DNA from: Streptococcus porci DSM 23759
GTDB taxonomy: Bacteria; Bacillota; Bacilli; Lactobacillales; Streptococcaceae
NCBI RefSeq assembly: GCF_000423765.1
Contig: NZ_AUIP01000001.1
Location: 62,001-126,000 of the forward strand
Reading direction: 5' to 3'
Length of the DNA: 64,000 bases
A program made the translations under genes and the position numbers. The notes beneath the pieces are model-generated. The model saw only the letters and a program-made list of their open reading frames with translations. It searched no databases and had not been told where the DNA came from. Every line of letters starts with the position of its first letter. Position 1 is the stretch's first letter. This document shows, piece by piece, positions 9,699 through 18,873 of the stretch.

Positions 9699-9937
9699 CA
9701 AAATTTATCGAAATTGGCTTGGGAAACCGTTGGCTAGTCCGAACAGAATTTGAGCAATCTGATGGCACGGAATGGGAAGTTAGAGGTATTTCTGGCAAAA
9801 TTAAGGCAGAATCCTATTATTTGAGGCTTTGGCTTGCAAAAACTGTTTTCATTTGGGATAGTCAGGACGGTATCAAAAAGCAGAGCAAGTCTCGTTCCGC
9901 ATTCAAATTGATTTTTGGAATTAAGTCAAAAGTTTAG
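9695..9937 (+). CDS. DUF3977 family protein
   Basis: An 80-residue protein of unknown function matching the DUF3977 pattern: MTKFIEIGLGNRWLVRTE at the start, YYLRLWLAKTVFIWD in the middle and a basic KLIFGIKSK end. The ATG at 9695 lies about 12 nt after GGAGG (9678-9682). The in-frame ATG at 9683 directly abuts that site, so the later start is preferred. It is the last gene of the 6995-9937 run. Confidence 0.7.
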   Translation: MTKFIEIGLGNRWLVRTEFEQSDGTEWEVRGISGKIKAESYYLRLWLAKTVFIWDSQDGIKKQSKSRSAFKLIFGIKSKV

Positions 9938-9954
9938 AGCAGGAGAAGGCAGAC

Positions 9955-10122
9955 ATGTTAGAAACCAAATGTTTTCTCTTATTCCCTTGGGGGATCAAGA
10001 CGTTCAAAAACAGGATTCTGAGACCGTACCAGAGAAACAATATAGAAAACTTTTTTCAATTTGAGAGGCATAAGTCTCTTTTTTTCGTACAAAACAAATT
10101 TCTTGCAAATAATACTATATAG
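9955..10122 (+). CDS. possible small ORF, 55 residues, unknown
   Basis: An ATG at 9955 with AGGAGA about 10 nt upstream opens a 55-codon frame rich in Phe, Asn and Lys (begins MLETKCFLLFPWGIKTFKN). No family is recognised. The frame runs across a GAGA...TCTC stem with a T run at about 10060-10085, which could be the terminator of the preceding operon. This weakens the case for a real gene. Confidence 0.2.
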   Translation: MLETKCFLLFPWGIKTFKNRILRPYQRNNIENFFQFERHKSLFFVQNKFLANNTI

Positions 10123-10161
10123 TGATATTGTAAAACCATCAACAAAATCGAGGTAAGTATG

Positions 10162-11205
10162 ATGATTGAATTAGGGATTTCAACTTTTGGCGAGACCACC
10201 CCATTGGAGAATACTGGGCAGTCCTATAGTCATGACGAACGCATCCGTCAGCTGGTGGCTGAGATTGAGTTGGCAGATCAGGTAGGTCTGGACCTCTACG
10301 CTATTGGCGAGCACCATCGCGAGGATTTTGCGGTATCAGCTCCAGAGATTGTTCTAGCTGCGGGAGCTGTCAATACCAAACGCATCCGCCTGTCATCGGC
10401 CGTGACTATCTTGTCATCTATCGACCCTGTTCGCGTCTATCAACAGTATGCTACTATAGACGCCTTGTCAAATGGCAGAGCAGAGATTATGGCAGGTCGA
10501 GGGTCATTTATCGAATCCTTCCCACTCTTTGGTTATGACTTAGATGATTATGAGGAACTTTTCAATGAAAAATTAGACATGCTTTTGACCATCAAGGAAA
10601 AAACCAACTTGACTTGGTCAGGTAAACATACCCAAACAGTTAAAAATCGTCCCGTCTATCCACGTACCGTGCAAGAAGATTTTCCAATTTGGGTAGCTAC
10701 TGGCGGTAATTTGGAATCAACTGTGCGTATCGCTGAGCAAGGATTACCAATTGCCTATGCCACTATCGGCGGAAATCCTAAGCATTTTGCGCAGCTTGTT
10801 GCCATCTATAAAGAGATAGGAGTCCGTCACGGTCACAGTTTAGAACAACTCAAGGTTGCTGCTCATTCATGGGGTTGGATTGAAGAAGATAATCAATCTG
10901 CCATTGACAACTATTTCCACCCAACCAAGCAAACGGTCGACAATATTGCCAAAGGGCGTCCGCACTGGACTGAAATGACCAAAGAGCAGTATTTGCAGTC
11001 AGTAGGTCCAACAGGTGCCATGTTTGTTGGAAATCCTGAAATGGTGGCTAAAAAAATCATTCACATCATCGAAGATTTATCACTGGATCGCTTCATGCTA
11101 CACCTGCCAGTCGGCTCAATGCCACATGAAGAAGTCATGAAAGCTATTAAACTTTACGGTGAAAAAGTAGCGCCAATCGTGCGCCAGCATTTTGCTCAAA
11201 AATAA
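10162..11205 (+). CDS. luciferase-like (LLM-class) flavin-dependent oxidoreductase
   Basis: About 347 residues with the bacterial-luciferase-like TIM-barrel pattern: an N-terminal LGISTFGETTP strand, the motif YAIGEHHREDFAVSAPEI, then SSAVTILSSIDPVRVYQQ and GRAEIMAGRGSFIES. Members use FMN or F420; streptococci lack F420, so FMN is likely. The substrate is unknown. ATGs at 10159 and 10162 are both possible; GAGGT upstream is better spaced for 10162. It has its own terminator. Confidence 0.85.
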   Translation: MIELGISTFGETTPLENTGQSYSHDERIRQLVAEIELADQVGLDLYAIGEHHREDFAVSAPEIVLAAGAVNTKRIRLSSAVTILSSIDPVRVYQQYATIDALSNGRAEIMAGRGSFIESFPLFGYDLDDYEELFNEKLDMLLTIKEKTNLTWSGKHTQTVKNRPVYPRTVQEDFPIWVATGGNLESTVRIAEQGLPIAYATIGGNPKHFAQLVAIYKEIGVRHGHSLEQLKVAAHSWGWIEEDNQSAIDNYFHPTKQTVDNIAKGRPHWTEMTKEQYLQSVGPTGAMFVGNPEMVAKKIIHIIEDLSLDRFMLHLPVGSMPHEEVMKAIKLYGEKVAPIVRQHFAQK

Positions 11206-11209
11206 GTTA

Positions 11210-11235
11210 AAACCTAGAGAAATCTAGGTTTTTTT
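11210..11235 (+). terminator. intrinsic terminator after the LLM oxidoreductase
   Basis: Stem AACCTAGA / TCTAGGTT with a GAAA loop, followed by eight T residues. The T run merges with the extended -10 of tex. Confidence 0.88.
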
Positions 11236-11243
11236 GATAAAAT
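11235..11243 (+). promoter_or_regulatory. extended -10 promoter of tex, predicted leaderless
   Basis: TGATAAAAT (TGn plus TAAAAT) lies directly after the terminator T run. Only 7 nt separate it from the tex ATG at 11251, and no Shine-Dalgarno sequence is present, so transcription would begin at or next to the A of ATG. Confidence 0.5.
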
Positions 11244-11250
11244 AAAACCT

Positions 11251-13410
11251 ATGGAAAATCAAAATATGACACAAATTGCCTTGAATTTAGGCATCACCGA
11301 ACAGCAAGTCGAGCAAGTTTTACTTCTGACTGAAGAGGGAAACACGATCCCTTTTATCGCTCGTTACCGTAAGGAAAAGACGGGAAATCTTGACGAAGTT
11401 GCCATCAAGACTATTATTGACCTTGACAAGTCCATGACAGCTTTAACTGACCGAAAAAACAGCGTCCTTACAAAAATTGAGGAACTGGGTAAGCTAACGC
11501 CTGAGCTCAAAAAAGCTATTGAAGAGGCTAGTAAACTGGCAGACGTGGAGGAACTTTACCTGCCTTACAAAGAAAAGCGTCGCACCAAGGGAATGATCGC
11601 TCGCGAAGCGGGACTTTTCCCTCTAGCTCGTTTGATTTTACAAAATGTACCTACGCTTGAAAAAGAAGCAGAAGACTTTGTCACAGATGGATTTGAAACA
11701 GCTGATAAGGCTTTGGCAGGTGCTTGTGACATTCTCTCAGAAGCCCTGTCCGAGGATGCTAAACTACGTTCATGGACCTACAATGAAATCTGGGCCAATA
11801 GTCAACTGGTTTCAACTGTCAAAGATAGCTCTGCTGATGATAAGCAGGTTTTCAAACTCTATTATGACTTTTCTGACAAGGTTGTCAAAATTCAAGGATA
11901 TAAGACCCTTGCCCTAAACCGCGGTGAGAAATTGGGTGTTTTGAAGATTTCATTTGAACATAATCTTGACAAAATGACACGTTTTTATGAAGCCCGCTTT
12001 AAAGAGAAGAACGACTACATTCGCAAGTTTGTTCAAGATGCACTCAAAAAGAAAATTCTTCCAGCTATGGAACGCCGTGTCCGCGCTGAACTGACGGAAT
12101 CAGCAGAAGACGGGGCTATCGCGCTTTTCTCTGAAAACTTGCGTCATCTTCTTCTTATCGCACCGCTTAAAGGTAAGATGGTACTTGGTTTTGACCCAGC
12201 TTTCCGTACAGGAGCAAAGTTAGCAGTTGTCGATCAAACCGGAAAACTCATGACCACTCATGTCATCTACCCAGTCGCTCCAGCTAGTCAAGCTAAGATT
12301 GCGCAGGCCAAAAAAGAGTTGGCTGAGTTGATTAAAGCTTATGGAATTGAGTTGATTGCTATTGGAAATGGGACGGCATCACGTGAGAGCGAGGCCTTTG
12401 TGGCAGAGGTGCTTAAGGACTTTCCAGAGGTCTCATACGTTATTGTTAATGAAAGCGGAGCTTCTGTTTATTCTGCTTCAGAGCTAGCGCGTGAGGAGTT
12501 TCCGGACTTGACCGTGGAAAAACGCTCTGCTATTTCCATTGCTAGACGCCTTCAAGACCCGCTAGCAGAACTGGTTAAAATAGATCCCAAGTCCATCGGT
12601 GTAGGTCAATATCAACACGATGTTAGCCAGAAAAAACTGGCTGAAAACCTAGACTTTGTGGTTGATACTGTGGTCAACCAAGTTGGTGTTAATGTCAACA
12701 CCGCAAGTCCTGCCTTGCTTTCTCACGTAGCTGGACTAAATAAGACCATTTCTGAAAATATTGTCAGATACCGCGAGGAAAACGGAGAAATTAAATCCCG
12801 TGCAGAAATCAAGAAGGTTCCTCGTTTGGGAGCTAAGGCTTTCGAGCAAGCAGCGGGTTTCCTCCGCATTCCAAACGCTAAAAATATCTTAGACAACACA
12901 GGCGTTCACCCAGAGTCTTATCCAGCTGTTAAGGAACTTTTTACTAAGCTTAACATTAAAGATTTGGATGACAGTAGCAAGACCAAGTTACAATCTATTG
13001 ATATTACAAATATGTCTAAAGAATTAGGACTAGGAATTGAAACGCTGACCGATATTATTGCAGATTTATTGAAACCAGGTCGAGACCTTCGTGATGAATT
13101 TGAGGCACCTGTGCTACGCCAGGACGTCCTTGATGTCAAGGATTTGGAGATTGGCCAAGAGTTGCAAGGGACGGTGCGTAATGTTGTTGATTTTGGGGCT
13201 TTTGTTGATATCGGTGTCCATGAGGATGGCCTTATTCACCAGTCGCGAATGGTCAAACGCCAGCGTGATAAAAATGGTCGTCCAAAAGCTTACCCACATC
13301 CAAGTGACATTTTATCTGTTGGAGATATTGTGACGGTTTGGGTGACTGAGCTTGATTTGGATAGAAATCGTATTGGACTGAGCTTGTTAAAACCACATGG
13401 ACTTGACTGA
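11251..13410 (+). CDS. tex: Tex family RNA-binding protein
   Basis: A 719-residue nucleic-acid-binding protein of the Tex/Spt6 family, associated with transcription and RNA metabolism. Domains in order: N-terminal Tex helical region ([17 protein letters not shown] near residue 35), YqgF/RNase H-like domain ([18 protein letters not shown] near 310), helix-hairpin-helix segments ([16 protein letters not shown] near 485) and a C-terminal S1 domain (about 640-715, [17 protein letters not shown]). Full length for the family. No ribosome-binding site precedes the ATG. The 3' end overlaps the SprT-like gene by 14 bp. Confidence 0.95.
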   Translation: MENQNMTQIALNLGITEQQVEQVLLLTEEGNTIPFIARYRKEKTGNLDEVAIKTIIDLDKSMTALTDRKNSVLTKIEELGKLTPELKKAIEEASKLADVEELYLPYKEKRRTKGMIAREAGLFPLARLILQNVPTLEKEAEDFVTDGFETADKALAGACDILSEALSEDAKLRSWTYNEIWANSQLVSTVKDSSADDKQVFKLYYDFSDKVVKIQGYKTLALNRGEKLGVLKISFEHNLDKMTRFYEARFKEKNDYIRKFVQDALKKKILPAMERRVRAELTESAEDGAIALFSENLRHLLLIAPLKGKMVLGFDPAFRTGAKLAVVDQTGKLMTTHVIYPVAPASQAKIAQAKKELAELIKAYGIELIAIGNGTASRESEAFVAEVLKDFPEVSYVIVNESGASVYSASELAREEFPDLTVEKRSAISIARRLQDPLAELVKIDPKSIGVGQYQHDVSQKKLAENLDFVVDTVVNQVGVNVNTASPALLSHVAGLNKTISENIVRYREENGEIKSRAEIKKVPRLGAKAFEQAAGFLRIPNAKNILDNTGVHPESYPAVKELFTKLNIKDLDDSSKTKLQSIDITNMSKELGLGIETLTDIIADLLKPGRDLRDEFEAPVLRQDVLDVKDLEIGQELQGTVRNVVDFGAFVDIGVHEDGLIHQSRMVKRQRDKNGRPKAYPHPSDILSVGDIVTVWVTELDLDRNRIGLSLLKPHGLD

Positions 13411-13837
13411 ATACGTTAAAGAGGTTTCCAAACAGGATTTTTTCGGCTGGGATTTTAAGCATGAAGCTTATTGGAATAATCGCTTAAAAACAACAGGAGG
13501 TCGCTTCTTTCCAAAGGATGGACACTTGGATTTTAATCCAAAAATCTATCAGGAGCATGGGATTGAGATTTTCAGGAAAATTGTGCGGCATGAACTCTGT
13601 CATTATCATCTCTATCATCAGAAAAAGGGCTACAAGCATGCGGATAAGGATTTCAAAGAACTGCTCAAGTTAGTTGATGGGCTACGCTATGTACCACGTT
13701 CCGCTCAAAAGCAGGCAAAGTATTCTTACACTTGCCTGTCTTGTGGACAGGTTTACCAGCGACAACGCCAGATTGACTTGAAGAAATATCGGTGTGGTAA
13801 GTGCCACGGATATTTATGTTTGCAAAATCGGTCGTAA
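13397..13837 (+). CDS. SprT-like metalloprotease-family protein
   Basis: A 146-residue SprT-like protein. The zinc-protease motif HELCHYH begins at residue 65 (His65, Glu66, His69). Two CxxC pairs (CLSCG near 114 and CGKCHG near 133) form a C-terminal zinc ribbon. Eukaryotic SPRTN cuts DNA-protein crosslinks; the role of bacterial SprT-like proteins is less clear. The start overlaps tex by 14 bp, so translation is probably coupled. Confidence 0.85.
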   Translation: MDLTEYVKEVSKQDFFGWDFKHEAYWNNRLKTTGGRFFPKDGHLDFNPKIYQEHGIEIFRKIVRHELCHYHLYHQKKGYKHADKDFKELLKLVDGLRYVPRSAQKQAKYSYTCLSCGQVYQRQRQIDLKKYRCGKCHGYLCLQNRS

Positions 13838-13902
13838 GGCTGATGGATTTATTCATCAAAAAGGTTACAATAGTTTTATCATCAAGTAGAGGAGGACTTT
13901 CT

Positions 13903-14175
13903 ATGGAAACTGTTTTTTACAAGAAGCGTGAAGGACGAATGGTCAGTGGCGTGTTGGCTGGCTTATCGGATAAGTTTCACTGGGATGTGTCCCTAGCCCG
14001 AATTTTGACAGCGATTTTCATGTATTTCTCCTTTGGTTTCGGGCTTTTCCTCTATGTTGTTTTAGCAATCTTTTTACCTTATAAAGAGGACCTTGAAAAG
14101 GAAAACTATGGAACAGGACCTCGCAGAAGAAAAGATGCAGAACCTATCAAAGATGATGATGATTGGTTCTTCTAG
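13903..14175 (+). CDS. PspC-domain membrane protein
   Basis: A 90-residue protein with a PspC domain: KKREGRMVSGVLAGLSDKF, a Trp-Asp turn, one strong membrane helix (about 35-58, ending in LPYK) and a charged C-terminal tail. PspC proteins take part in envelope-stress responses; in Firmicutes small PspC proteins are common and poorly studied. AGAGGAGG lies 8 nt before the ATG. It follows the SprT-like gene by 65 bp. Confidence 0.85.
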   Translation: METVFYKKREGRMVSGVLAGLSDKFHWDVSLARILTAIFMYFSFGFGLFLYVVLAIFLPYKEDLEKENYGTGPRRRKDAEPIKDDDDWFF

Positions 14176-14186
14176 GTATTGGTAAA

Positions 14187-14226
14187 AGCTATCTTTCTGC
14201 TAACAGGACAGAGAGATAAGATAGCT
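14187..14226 (+). other. inverted repeat downstream of the pspC-like gene
   Basis: AGCTATCTT (14187-14195) and AAGATAGCT (14218-14226) are a perfect 9-bp inverted repeat with a 22-nt loop. There is no T run, so it is probably an RNA 3' structure or part of a tandem terminator. Confidence 0.5.
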
Positions 14227-14234
14227 CTCCTTTG

Positions 14235-14266
14235 AAGGTTGGGATGTGCTTCCCGACCTTATTTTT
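14235..14266 (+). terminator. intrinsic terminator before perR
   Basis: Stem AAGGTTGGGA / TCCCGACCTT (one G-T wobble) with loop TGTGCT, followed by ATTTTT. Confidence 0.8.
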
Positions 14267-14352
14267 CTAGTCTGTCTTTGAGCAAGTTCAAGGGCATGGC
14301 TGAGTTTTTAGTGTATAATAGGATACGGAATTATCTGAAAGGAGTTGAAGGT

Positions 14353-14811
14353 TTGTTTCAAATTTCTGTGCAACCGAGTCACCAAGAGACCTATGAGCAA
14401 GTCTTAGCTCACTTGAAAAGCAAACAGATTCGCATCACTGAGACGCGAAAGGCCATCATTGCCTATATGATTGAAGCTCATCACCATCCAAGTGCCGAAC
14501 AGATTTTTCATGACTTGCAGGCGCAGTATGCCCACATGAGCTTAGCAACGGTCTACAACAACTTGCGGACACTAATTGAGGAGGGCTTTGTCTCTGAGGT
14601 CAAAGTAAACAATGATAATACCACCTATTTTGATTTTATGGGGCACGACCACCTTCATGTGGTTTGTGAGGTTTGTGGTGCCATTACGGACTATAAGGGC
14701 GCAGACACCTCTCTCTTAGTAAAAGAAGCCGAGCAAAAAACAGGTTATAAAGTCACTAAAAATCAATTTATGATTTACGGTATTTGTCCCGCTTGCTCTC
14801 AAAAATCATAA
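14353..14811 (+). CDS. perR: Fur-family peroxide-type repressor (PerR-like)
   Basis: Metal-dependent repressor of 152 residues. Winged-helix domain: KSKQIRITETRKAIIAYM and HHHPSAEQIFHDL. Dimerisation domain with the structural zinc motifs CEVCG and CPAC and the His-rich stretch HDHLHVVC. Streptococci usually have one Fur homologue, PerR, controlling peroxide stress and metal genes. The start is a TTG at 14353, 8 nt after AAAGGAG; this gives the normal family length, whereas longer upstream readings run through the promoter (TATAAT at 14314-14319). Confidence 0.85.
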   Translation: MFQISVQPSHQETYEQVLAHLKSKQIRITETRKAIIAYMIEAHHHPSAEQIFHDLQAQYAHMSLATVYNNLRTLIEEGFVSEVKVNNDNTTYFDFMGHDHLHVVCEVCGAITDYKGADTSLLVKEAEQKTGYKVTKNQFMIYGICPACSQKS

Positions 14812-14836
14812 AAAGACTTCAGTCGAAGTCTTTTTT
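14810..14836 (+). terminator. intrinsic terminator after perR
   Basis: AAAAGACTT / AAGTCTTTT stem with loop CAGTCG and a T run. The perR stop codon overlaps the 5' arm. Confidence 0.88.
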
Positions 14837-14869
14837 GCTACGTTTACGAATACTTAAGTAGGAGGTTAT

Positions 14870-15550
14870 ATGTACAGTATTCAATTTAAAGAGCAGGCCA
14901 TCTTGCCTCGTGAACGTTTGGTAGCAGAAGGAGCGGAGCATCTCAGCAATCAGGAGCTTTTAGCCATTTGTCTCCGTACAGGTACTAGGAAAGAACACGT
15001 ACTTAGTCTTGCAAATTCGATTCTCAATAACTTGGACAGTCTAGCTGATTTGCGCCAGCTTTCCTTGGAAGAGTTACAGGCTATTTCTGGAATTGGTCGA
15101 GTCAAATCTATCGAGCTTAAGGCAATGCTTGAGTTAGCAAATCGCATTCAGAGCGCTGAAATGGAGAAGAAGGAGCGCATCATGTCTAGTGAACGCTTAG
15201 CGAGACGAATGATGCTTGAACTGGGAGATAAAAAACAGGAACATCTAGTGGCTCTCTATCTGGATACGCAAAACCGCCTCATCGCCCAGAAAACCATTTT
15301 CATTGGGACAGTGAGACGGTCAGTAGCAGAACCTAGAGAAATTCTGCACTATGCTTGCAAGCACATGGCAACATCCCTCATTGTGGTTCACAATCATCCT
15401 TCTGGCGTGACAGAGCCAAGTGAAAATGATTTTCAATTTACCGACAAAATCAAGCGTTGCTGCGATGATTTAGGTGTGGTTTTCCTAGATCACCTCATTG
15501 TTGGTAGAAAAGAGTATTTTAGCTTTCGCGAAGAGACAGACAGTCTCTAG
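14870..15550 (+). CDS. radC: RadC family JAB/MPN-domain protein
   Basis: A 226-residue protein with an N-terminal helix-hairpin-helix region ([20 protein letters not shown]) and a C-terminal JAB1/MPN domain bearing the metal motif HNHPSG and a later downstream Asp ([10 protein letters not shown]). It was once thought to be a repair protein, but the function is unresolved. AGTAGGAGG lies 5-8 nt before the ATG. Its end converges with the amidotransferase gene on the other strand, overlapping 4 bp. Confidence 0.92.
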   Translation: MYSIQFKEQAILPRERLVAEGAEHLSNQELLAICLRTGTRKEHVLSLANSILNNLDSLADLRQLSLEELQAISGIGRVKSIELKAMLELANRIQSAEMEKKERIMSSERLARRMMLELGDKKQEHLVALYLDTQNRLIAQKTIFIGTVRRSVAEPREILHYACKHMATSLIVVHNHPSGVTEPSENDFQFTDKIKRCCDDLGVVFLDHLIVGRKEYFSFREETDSL

Positions 15551-16248
15551 AAATCATTAACGATAAATTTAAAAAGCTTGTGGCTGTACCCCTTATCACT
15601 ATAAATCAGGAGCTCAGGATGCCATTGTACACCGATATAACGGAGATCGGGATTGGTAGATTCCACCGCCTCGATAATACCATCTTCAGAGGAAGTGGCA
15701 ATGACTTTTAGACCAGGGGCTAAATCCTTGATTGCTTGACGGTGGTAAGAGTTGATACCATGGCTATTTTTAAAAATCTTAGCAAAGGCGCCATCAGCAG
15801 CCACAGTCATGCTTTGCGTGATAACATGAGCGTCCTCTTTTTGCCAGTGGTTTGAGATATTTTGATAAAGGCTACCACCTAGTATCACATTCATAAGTTG
15901 CATGCCACGGCAAACAGCAAAAATCGGTTTTTTCTGAGCCATAGCTTCTTTAACCAAAGCTATCTCAAATTCATCCCGTTCTTTGAAATAGTCGTTTTCA
16001 GCAGCTGGATCTTTTTCTTCATTATAGTAAGCTGGATTAACATTTTGTCCGCCTGTTAGAATAAGTTTATCAATCATATCGATATAAGCTTTAGCTCTTT
16101 CAGGCTTGTTGATGGGCAGAACTAGGGGAAGGCCGCCAGCTTCAATAATAGCATTTGGAAAACCTGATGGGACATAAGCCCAAGGGAGCGTATCCATTTC
16201 GACCATGCGTTGGTTGGCCGCAATGCCGATAATAGGTTGTTTTGACAT
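15547..16248 (-). CDS. class I glutamine amidotransferase-like gamma-glutamyl hydrolase
   Basis: A 233-residue PuuD-type protein (gamma-glutamyl-gamma-aminobutyrate hydrolase family). The nucleophile motif is [12 protein letters not shown] and the catalytic His-Glu pair lies in VQWHPEL. It hydrolyses gamma-glutamyl conjugates in characterised homologues; the substrate here is unknown. It is transcribed leftward from the region between it and the rex terminator, so it is a separate unit from rex. Confidence 0.85.
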   Translation of the reverse strand: MSKQPIIGIAANQRMVEMDTLPWAYVPSGFPNAIIEAGGLPLVLPINKPERAKAYIDMIDKLILTGGQNVNPAYYNEEKDPAAENDYFKERDEFEIALVKEAMAQKKPIFAVCRGMQLMNVILGGSLYQNISNHWQKEDAHVITQSMTVAADGAFAKIFKNSHGINSYHRQAIKDLAPGLKVIATSSEDGIIEAVESTNPDLRYIGVQWHPELLIYSDKGYSHKLFKFIVNDF

Positions 16249-16364
16249 AAGAAATCACTTTCTAACTTAAGAGATATTGAGAATAAGCTTATTTGTTTTC
16301 TGTAAAAAAAGGATATAAGTTTGAAAATCACATTTTCTTTACAGAATTGAGTAATTTGATGATA

Positions 16365-16405
16365 CAAAAAAAGAGCAGAGGAGTCAAGTTTTCTCCTCTG
16401 CTTTT
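16365..16405. terminator. terminator after rex
   Basis: AGCAGAGGAG (16374-16383) pairs perfectly with CTCCTCTGCT (16393-16402). The A run on the left gives seven U residues in the leftward transcript, so it terminates rex. Confidence 0.85.
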
Positions 16406-16415
16406 CTGGATGGAT

Positions 16416-17054
16416 TTATTTTTCTTGAGCGTTCATAAAATATAGCAGGGTTTGCAATTCACTGGTCAAATCCACATATTGCACGACAACGTTTTCCGGA
16501 ACTTGGAGGTTGACTGGAGAAAAACTCAGAATTCCTCGTACACCAGCATCAACTAAGACGTCAGTAACTTCTTGAGCCTTAGAAGAAGGGACTGTCAAAA
16601 TGGCCGTTTCGACAGGAGTCTCAGCTAGGTGCTCCTTAATGCTTGAAATACCGTAGATGGGAATGCCGTCGCTCGTTTTTGTGCCAACCAATTCATTATC
16701 ATCGGTATCAAAGGCAAGGGTAATCTGCATCTTATTGCGGTCGTGAAAACGATAGTGGAGTAGTGCACGCCCAATATTTCCTACACCAATCAGCATGACA
16801 TTTGTAGTCGAATGATCGCCAAGCAATTCTGCAAAAAAATTCATCAATTTTTTGGTATCGTAACCAAAGCCACGACGACCGAGTTCACCAAAGTAAGAAA
16901 AGTCACGGCGAACAGTTGCTGGATCGATACCCATCGCATCAGCGATTTGTTGAGAACTAGCTTTTGCGACATTGTCTGCGTAGAGGCGCTTAAAAATACG
17001 GTAATATAAGGCTAGACGTTTAGCAGTAGCATTTGGAATGTTTTTTTCTAACAT
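16416..17054 (-). CDS. rex: redox-sensing transcriptional repressor Rex
   Basis: Senses the NADH/NAD+ ratio and represses fermentation and respiration genes when NADH is low. The 212-residue protein has a winged-helix DNA-binding domain ([20 protein letters not shown] and a GRRGFGYD wing) and a Rossmann domain with [13 protein letters not shown] perfect-spaced promoter and a Rex-box-like sequence lie upstream, suggesting autoregulation. It is the neighbour of DUF1831-nifS-prs in the genus. Confidence 0.95.
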   Translation of the reverse strand: MLEKNIPNATAKRLALYYRIFKRLYADNVAKASSQQIADAMGIDPATVRRDFSYFGELGRRGFGYDTKKLMNFFAELLGDHSTTNVMLIGVGNIGRALLHYRFHDRNKMQITLAFDTDDNELVGTKTSDGIPIYGISSIKEHLAETPVETAILTVPSSKAQEVTDVLVDAGVRGILSFSPVNLQVPENVVVQYVDLTSELQTLLYFMNAQEK

Positions 17055-17118
17055 AAATAGTCTCTTTCTAAAAGGTTAGGCAAGAAAATCAGCCTTTTTC
17101 ATGTTTACTCTACTTATT

Positions 17119-17147
17119 ATTATAATAAGTCTTTGTGAAAAAATCAA
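17119..17147 (-). promoter_or_regulatory. rex promoter with overlapping Rex-box-like site
   Basis: On the minus strand TTGATT (17142-17147), a 17-nt spacer and TATAAT (17119-17124). The spacer holds TTCACAA, one half of the Rex operator (TTGTGAA-n4-TTCACAA); the other half is degenerate. Expected to drive and autoregulate rex. Confidence 0.6.
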
Positions 17148-17182
17148 CATAGAAAGACTGAAAAAGACAATAGAAAAACGCT

Positions 17183-17340
17183 AGGACTGAAAATGTCAAA
17201 AGAGGCTGAGACATTTTCAGTCCTAACCTCTTTTGATATTATTGCAGATAGACGCTTTGGCGCAGTAGTTGCTCGGAAGTCCTCATCCCTTGCTACACAA
17301 TAAATGGAAAGCGACTTTCAAGCAACTGTGCAGAGGTGAA
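17183..17340 (-). repeat. degenerate dispersed repeat, copy B, with alternative hairpins
   Basis: The reverse complement repeats, in order, the blocks of the element at about 5091-5216: CACCTCTGCACAGTT, TCGCTTTCC, ATTGTGTAG, ACTGCGCC and CTATCTGC, then a hairpin region. The 17055-17395 gap otherwise holds the rex promoter. At the hairpin end, a perfect 15-bp inverted repeat (17183-17197 with 17210-17224) competes with AAAAGAGG/CCTCTTTT (17198-17205 with 17227-17234), because each loop contains one arm of the other stem. Confidence 0.6.
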
Positions 17341-17357
17341 ACGACAAAATCGAAATT

Positions 17358-17387
17358 GACAAAAATGCCAAAATACCGATTTTTGTC
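17358..17387. other. stem-loop downstream of the DUF1831 gene
   Basis: GACAAAAAT / ATTTTTGTC is a perfect 9-bp stem with a 12-nt loop just past the DUF1831 stop. It lacks a clear U run, so it may be a weak terminator or an mRNA 3' end. Confidence 0.45.
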
Positions 17388-17395
17388 CTTCTCTC

Positions 17396-17743
17396 TCAGA
17401 CCTCAGTTTTGGTAAAAATGTCACGTTCAACTAAACTGTCCATCAAGAAATAAAACTTGTCTTGGAGAATCTTGTGTTCTTCTTTTTTGAAGATATTCAC
17501 TAGACGAAGTCCAGATTTATCAGTGATTGTTAGTTTAAAAGCGGTCAAATCTTTGTTGATTGTGATTTTAAGTGGAAAACCGTCGCCAGAATTTGGAACA
17601 ATTTCTAAGAGGCGATTCAATTCATAGTTGCCTACCTTATTTTGGATAAAAGTGGTATCGCGAAGAGTGTATTTTTTGATTTTTGGACTAATCGCATAAG
17701 AAAAGCGGCAGTCAGTTGGATGAATTTCTGTTTCAAAAGCCAT
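17396..17743 (-). CDS. DUF1831 family protein
   Basis: A 115-residue cytoplasmic protein of unknown function with the DUF1831 pattern: MAFETEIHPTDCRFSYAISP at the start, TFIQNKVGNYELNRLLE and PLKITINKDLTAFKL in the middle, and a helical end. It lies 8 bp downstream of nifS and is probably the last gene of the prs-nifS-DUF1831 unit. Confidence 0.75.
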   Translation of the reverse strand: MAFETEIHPTDCRFSYAISPKIKKYTLRDTTFIQNKVGNYELNRLLEIVPNSGDGFPLKITINKDLTAFKLTITDKSGLRLVNIFKKEEHKILQDKFYFLMDSLVERDIFTKTEV

Positions 17744-17751
17744 AAGGTCTC

Positions 17752-18873
17752 TCAGTTTCCTTTCGAAAGTAATTTTTTTAGTGTCTGTGCCAATAGCTGA
17801 GCTTCTTGAATGCTATTTTGATCACCGAAGCTAATGCGGATAGATTCGTCAAGTTTTGGTGATTTTTCTCCGTAGTAGCTTGTCAGGACATGGCTTGGGG
17901 TAACAGCGCCAGCCGTACACGCTGATCCAGTTGATACTGCAAATCCAGCTAAGTCAAGTTGTGTCAGAAGAAGTCCGTTATTTGCTCCAGGAAACCCAAT
18001 ATTCAAGACATGTGGCATGGTTTCCTGACCAGCATTGATATAATAATCTAGTCCGTTTAATTCCCTTAAAAAAGCCTGACGGAGTTTCTGGATATGCTGA
18101 TAATTAGTCTCAAGATTTTCTGAAGCTTCAGAAAGAGCTGCTGCCATTCCCGCTAGAGAAATCATGTTTTCTGTCGAGGCACGACGCTTGTCCTCCTGAT
18201 CGCCCCCATGTAGGAGGTTGTCAAAGCGCTTGGTTTTGGCATAGAGGAAACCAACACCTTTTGGTCCGTGAAATTTATGGGCAGAAGCAGATAGGAAATC
18301 AATCCCCCAGTTCTCTGGTAGCACCGCTATTTTCCCGACTGTTTGAACTGCATCGACATGAAAGACTGCCTGATGGTCAGCTAGGACGTTACCGATTTCA
18401 GGGATATCATTGAGGCTACCGGTTTCGTTATTGGCGTGCATGACTGAGACTAGGATTGTATCAGGACGCAGCGCAGCTTTTACCTGCTGAGCGGAGATGC
18501 TCCCATTTTTAGGCAACAAATAAGTCACCTCAAAACCAAAACGTTCTTCCAAATAAGCCATGGCATGGAGCACTGAGTGATGCTCAATAGAAGTGGTAAT
18601 CAGATGCTTTCCTTTGTCCTGATTAGCAAGGGCGTAGCCGATAATGGCAGTATTGTTGCTCTCGGTTCCCCCTGAGGTAAAAATAATGTTTCGCTCGCTC
18701 GTCTCGAGATGTCGGGCAATGGCAGAGCGGAAAGCACGTAAGTATTGATTGGCCTGGCGACCAAAAGTATGGAGACTGGAAGGATTTCCAAAGGAATTTT
18801 TCATGATTTCAGTCATAGCAGTAATGACTGAGGGTGTCAGCGGTGTTGTCGCTGCATTATCAAAATAAATCAT
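17752..18873 (-). CDS. cysteine desulfurase (NifS/IscS-like), copy 1
   Basis: PLP enzyme that takes sulfur from cysteine for Fe-S clusters or thiolated tRNA. The 373-residue protein has [16 protein letters not shown], the PLP-lysine motif [14 protein letters not shown] and the active-cysteine loop [17 protein letters not shown]. It overlaps prs by 4 bp. A second cysteine desulfurase (32370-33512) is associated with thiI, so the two probably serve different acceptors. Confidence 0.92.
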   Translation of the reverse strand: MIYFDNAATTPLTPSVITAMTEIMKNSFGNPSSLHTFGRQANQYLRAFRSAIARHLETSERNIIFTSGGTESNNTAIIGYALANQDKGKHLITTSIEHHSVLHAMAYLEERFGFEVTYLLPKNGSISAQQVKAALRPDTILVSVMHANNETGSLNDIPEIGNVLADHQAVFHVDAVQTVGKIAVLPENWGIDFLSASAHKFHGPKGVGFLYAKTKRFDNLLHGGDQEDKRRASTENMISLAGMAAALSEASENLETNYQHIQKLRQAFLRELNGLDYYINAGQETMPHVLNIGFPGANNGLLLTQLDLAGFAVSTGSACTAGAVTPSHVLTSYYGEKSPKLDESIRISFGDQNSIQEAQLLAQTLKKLLSKGN

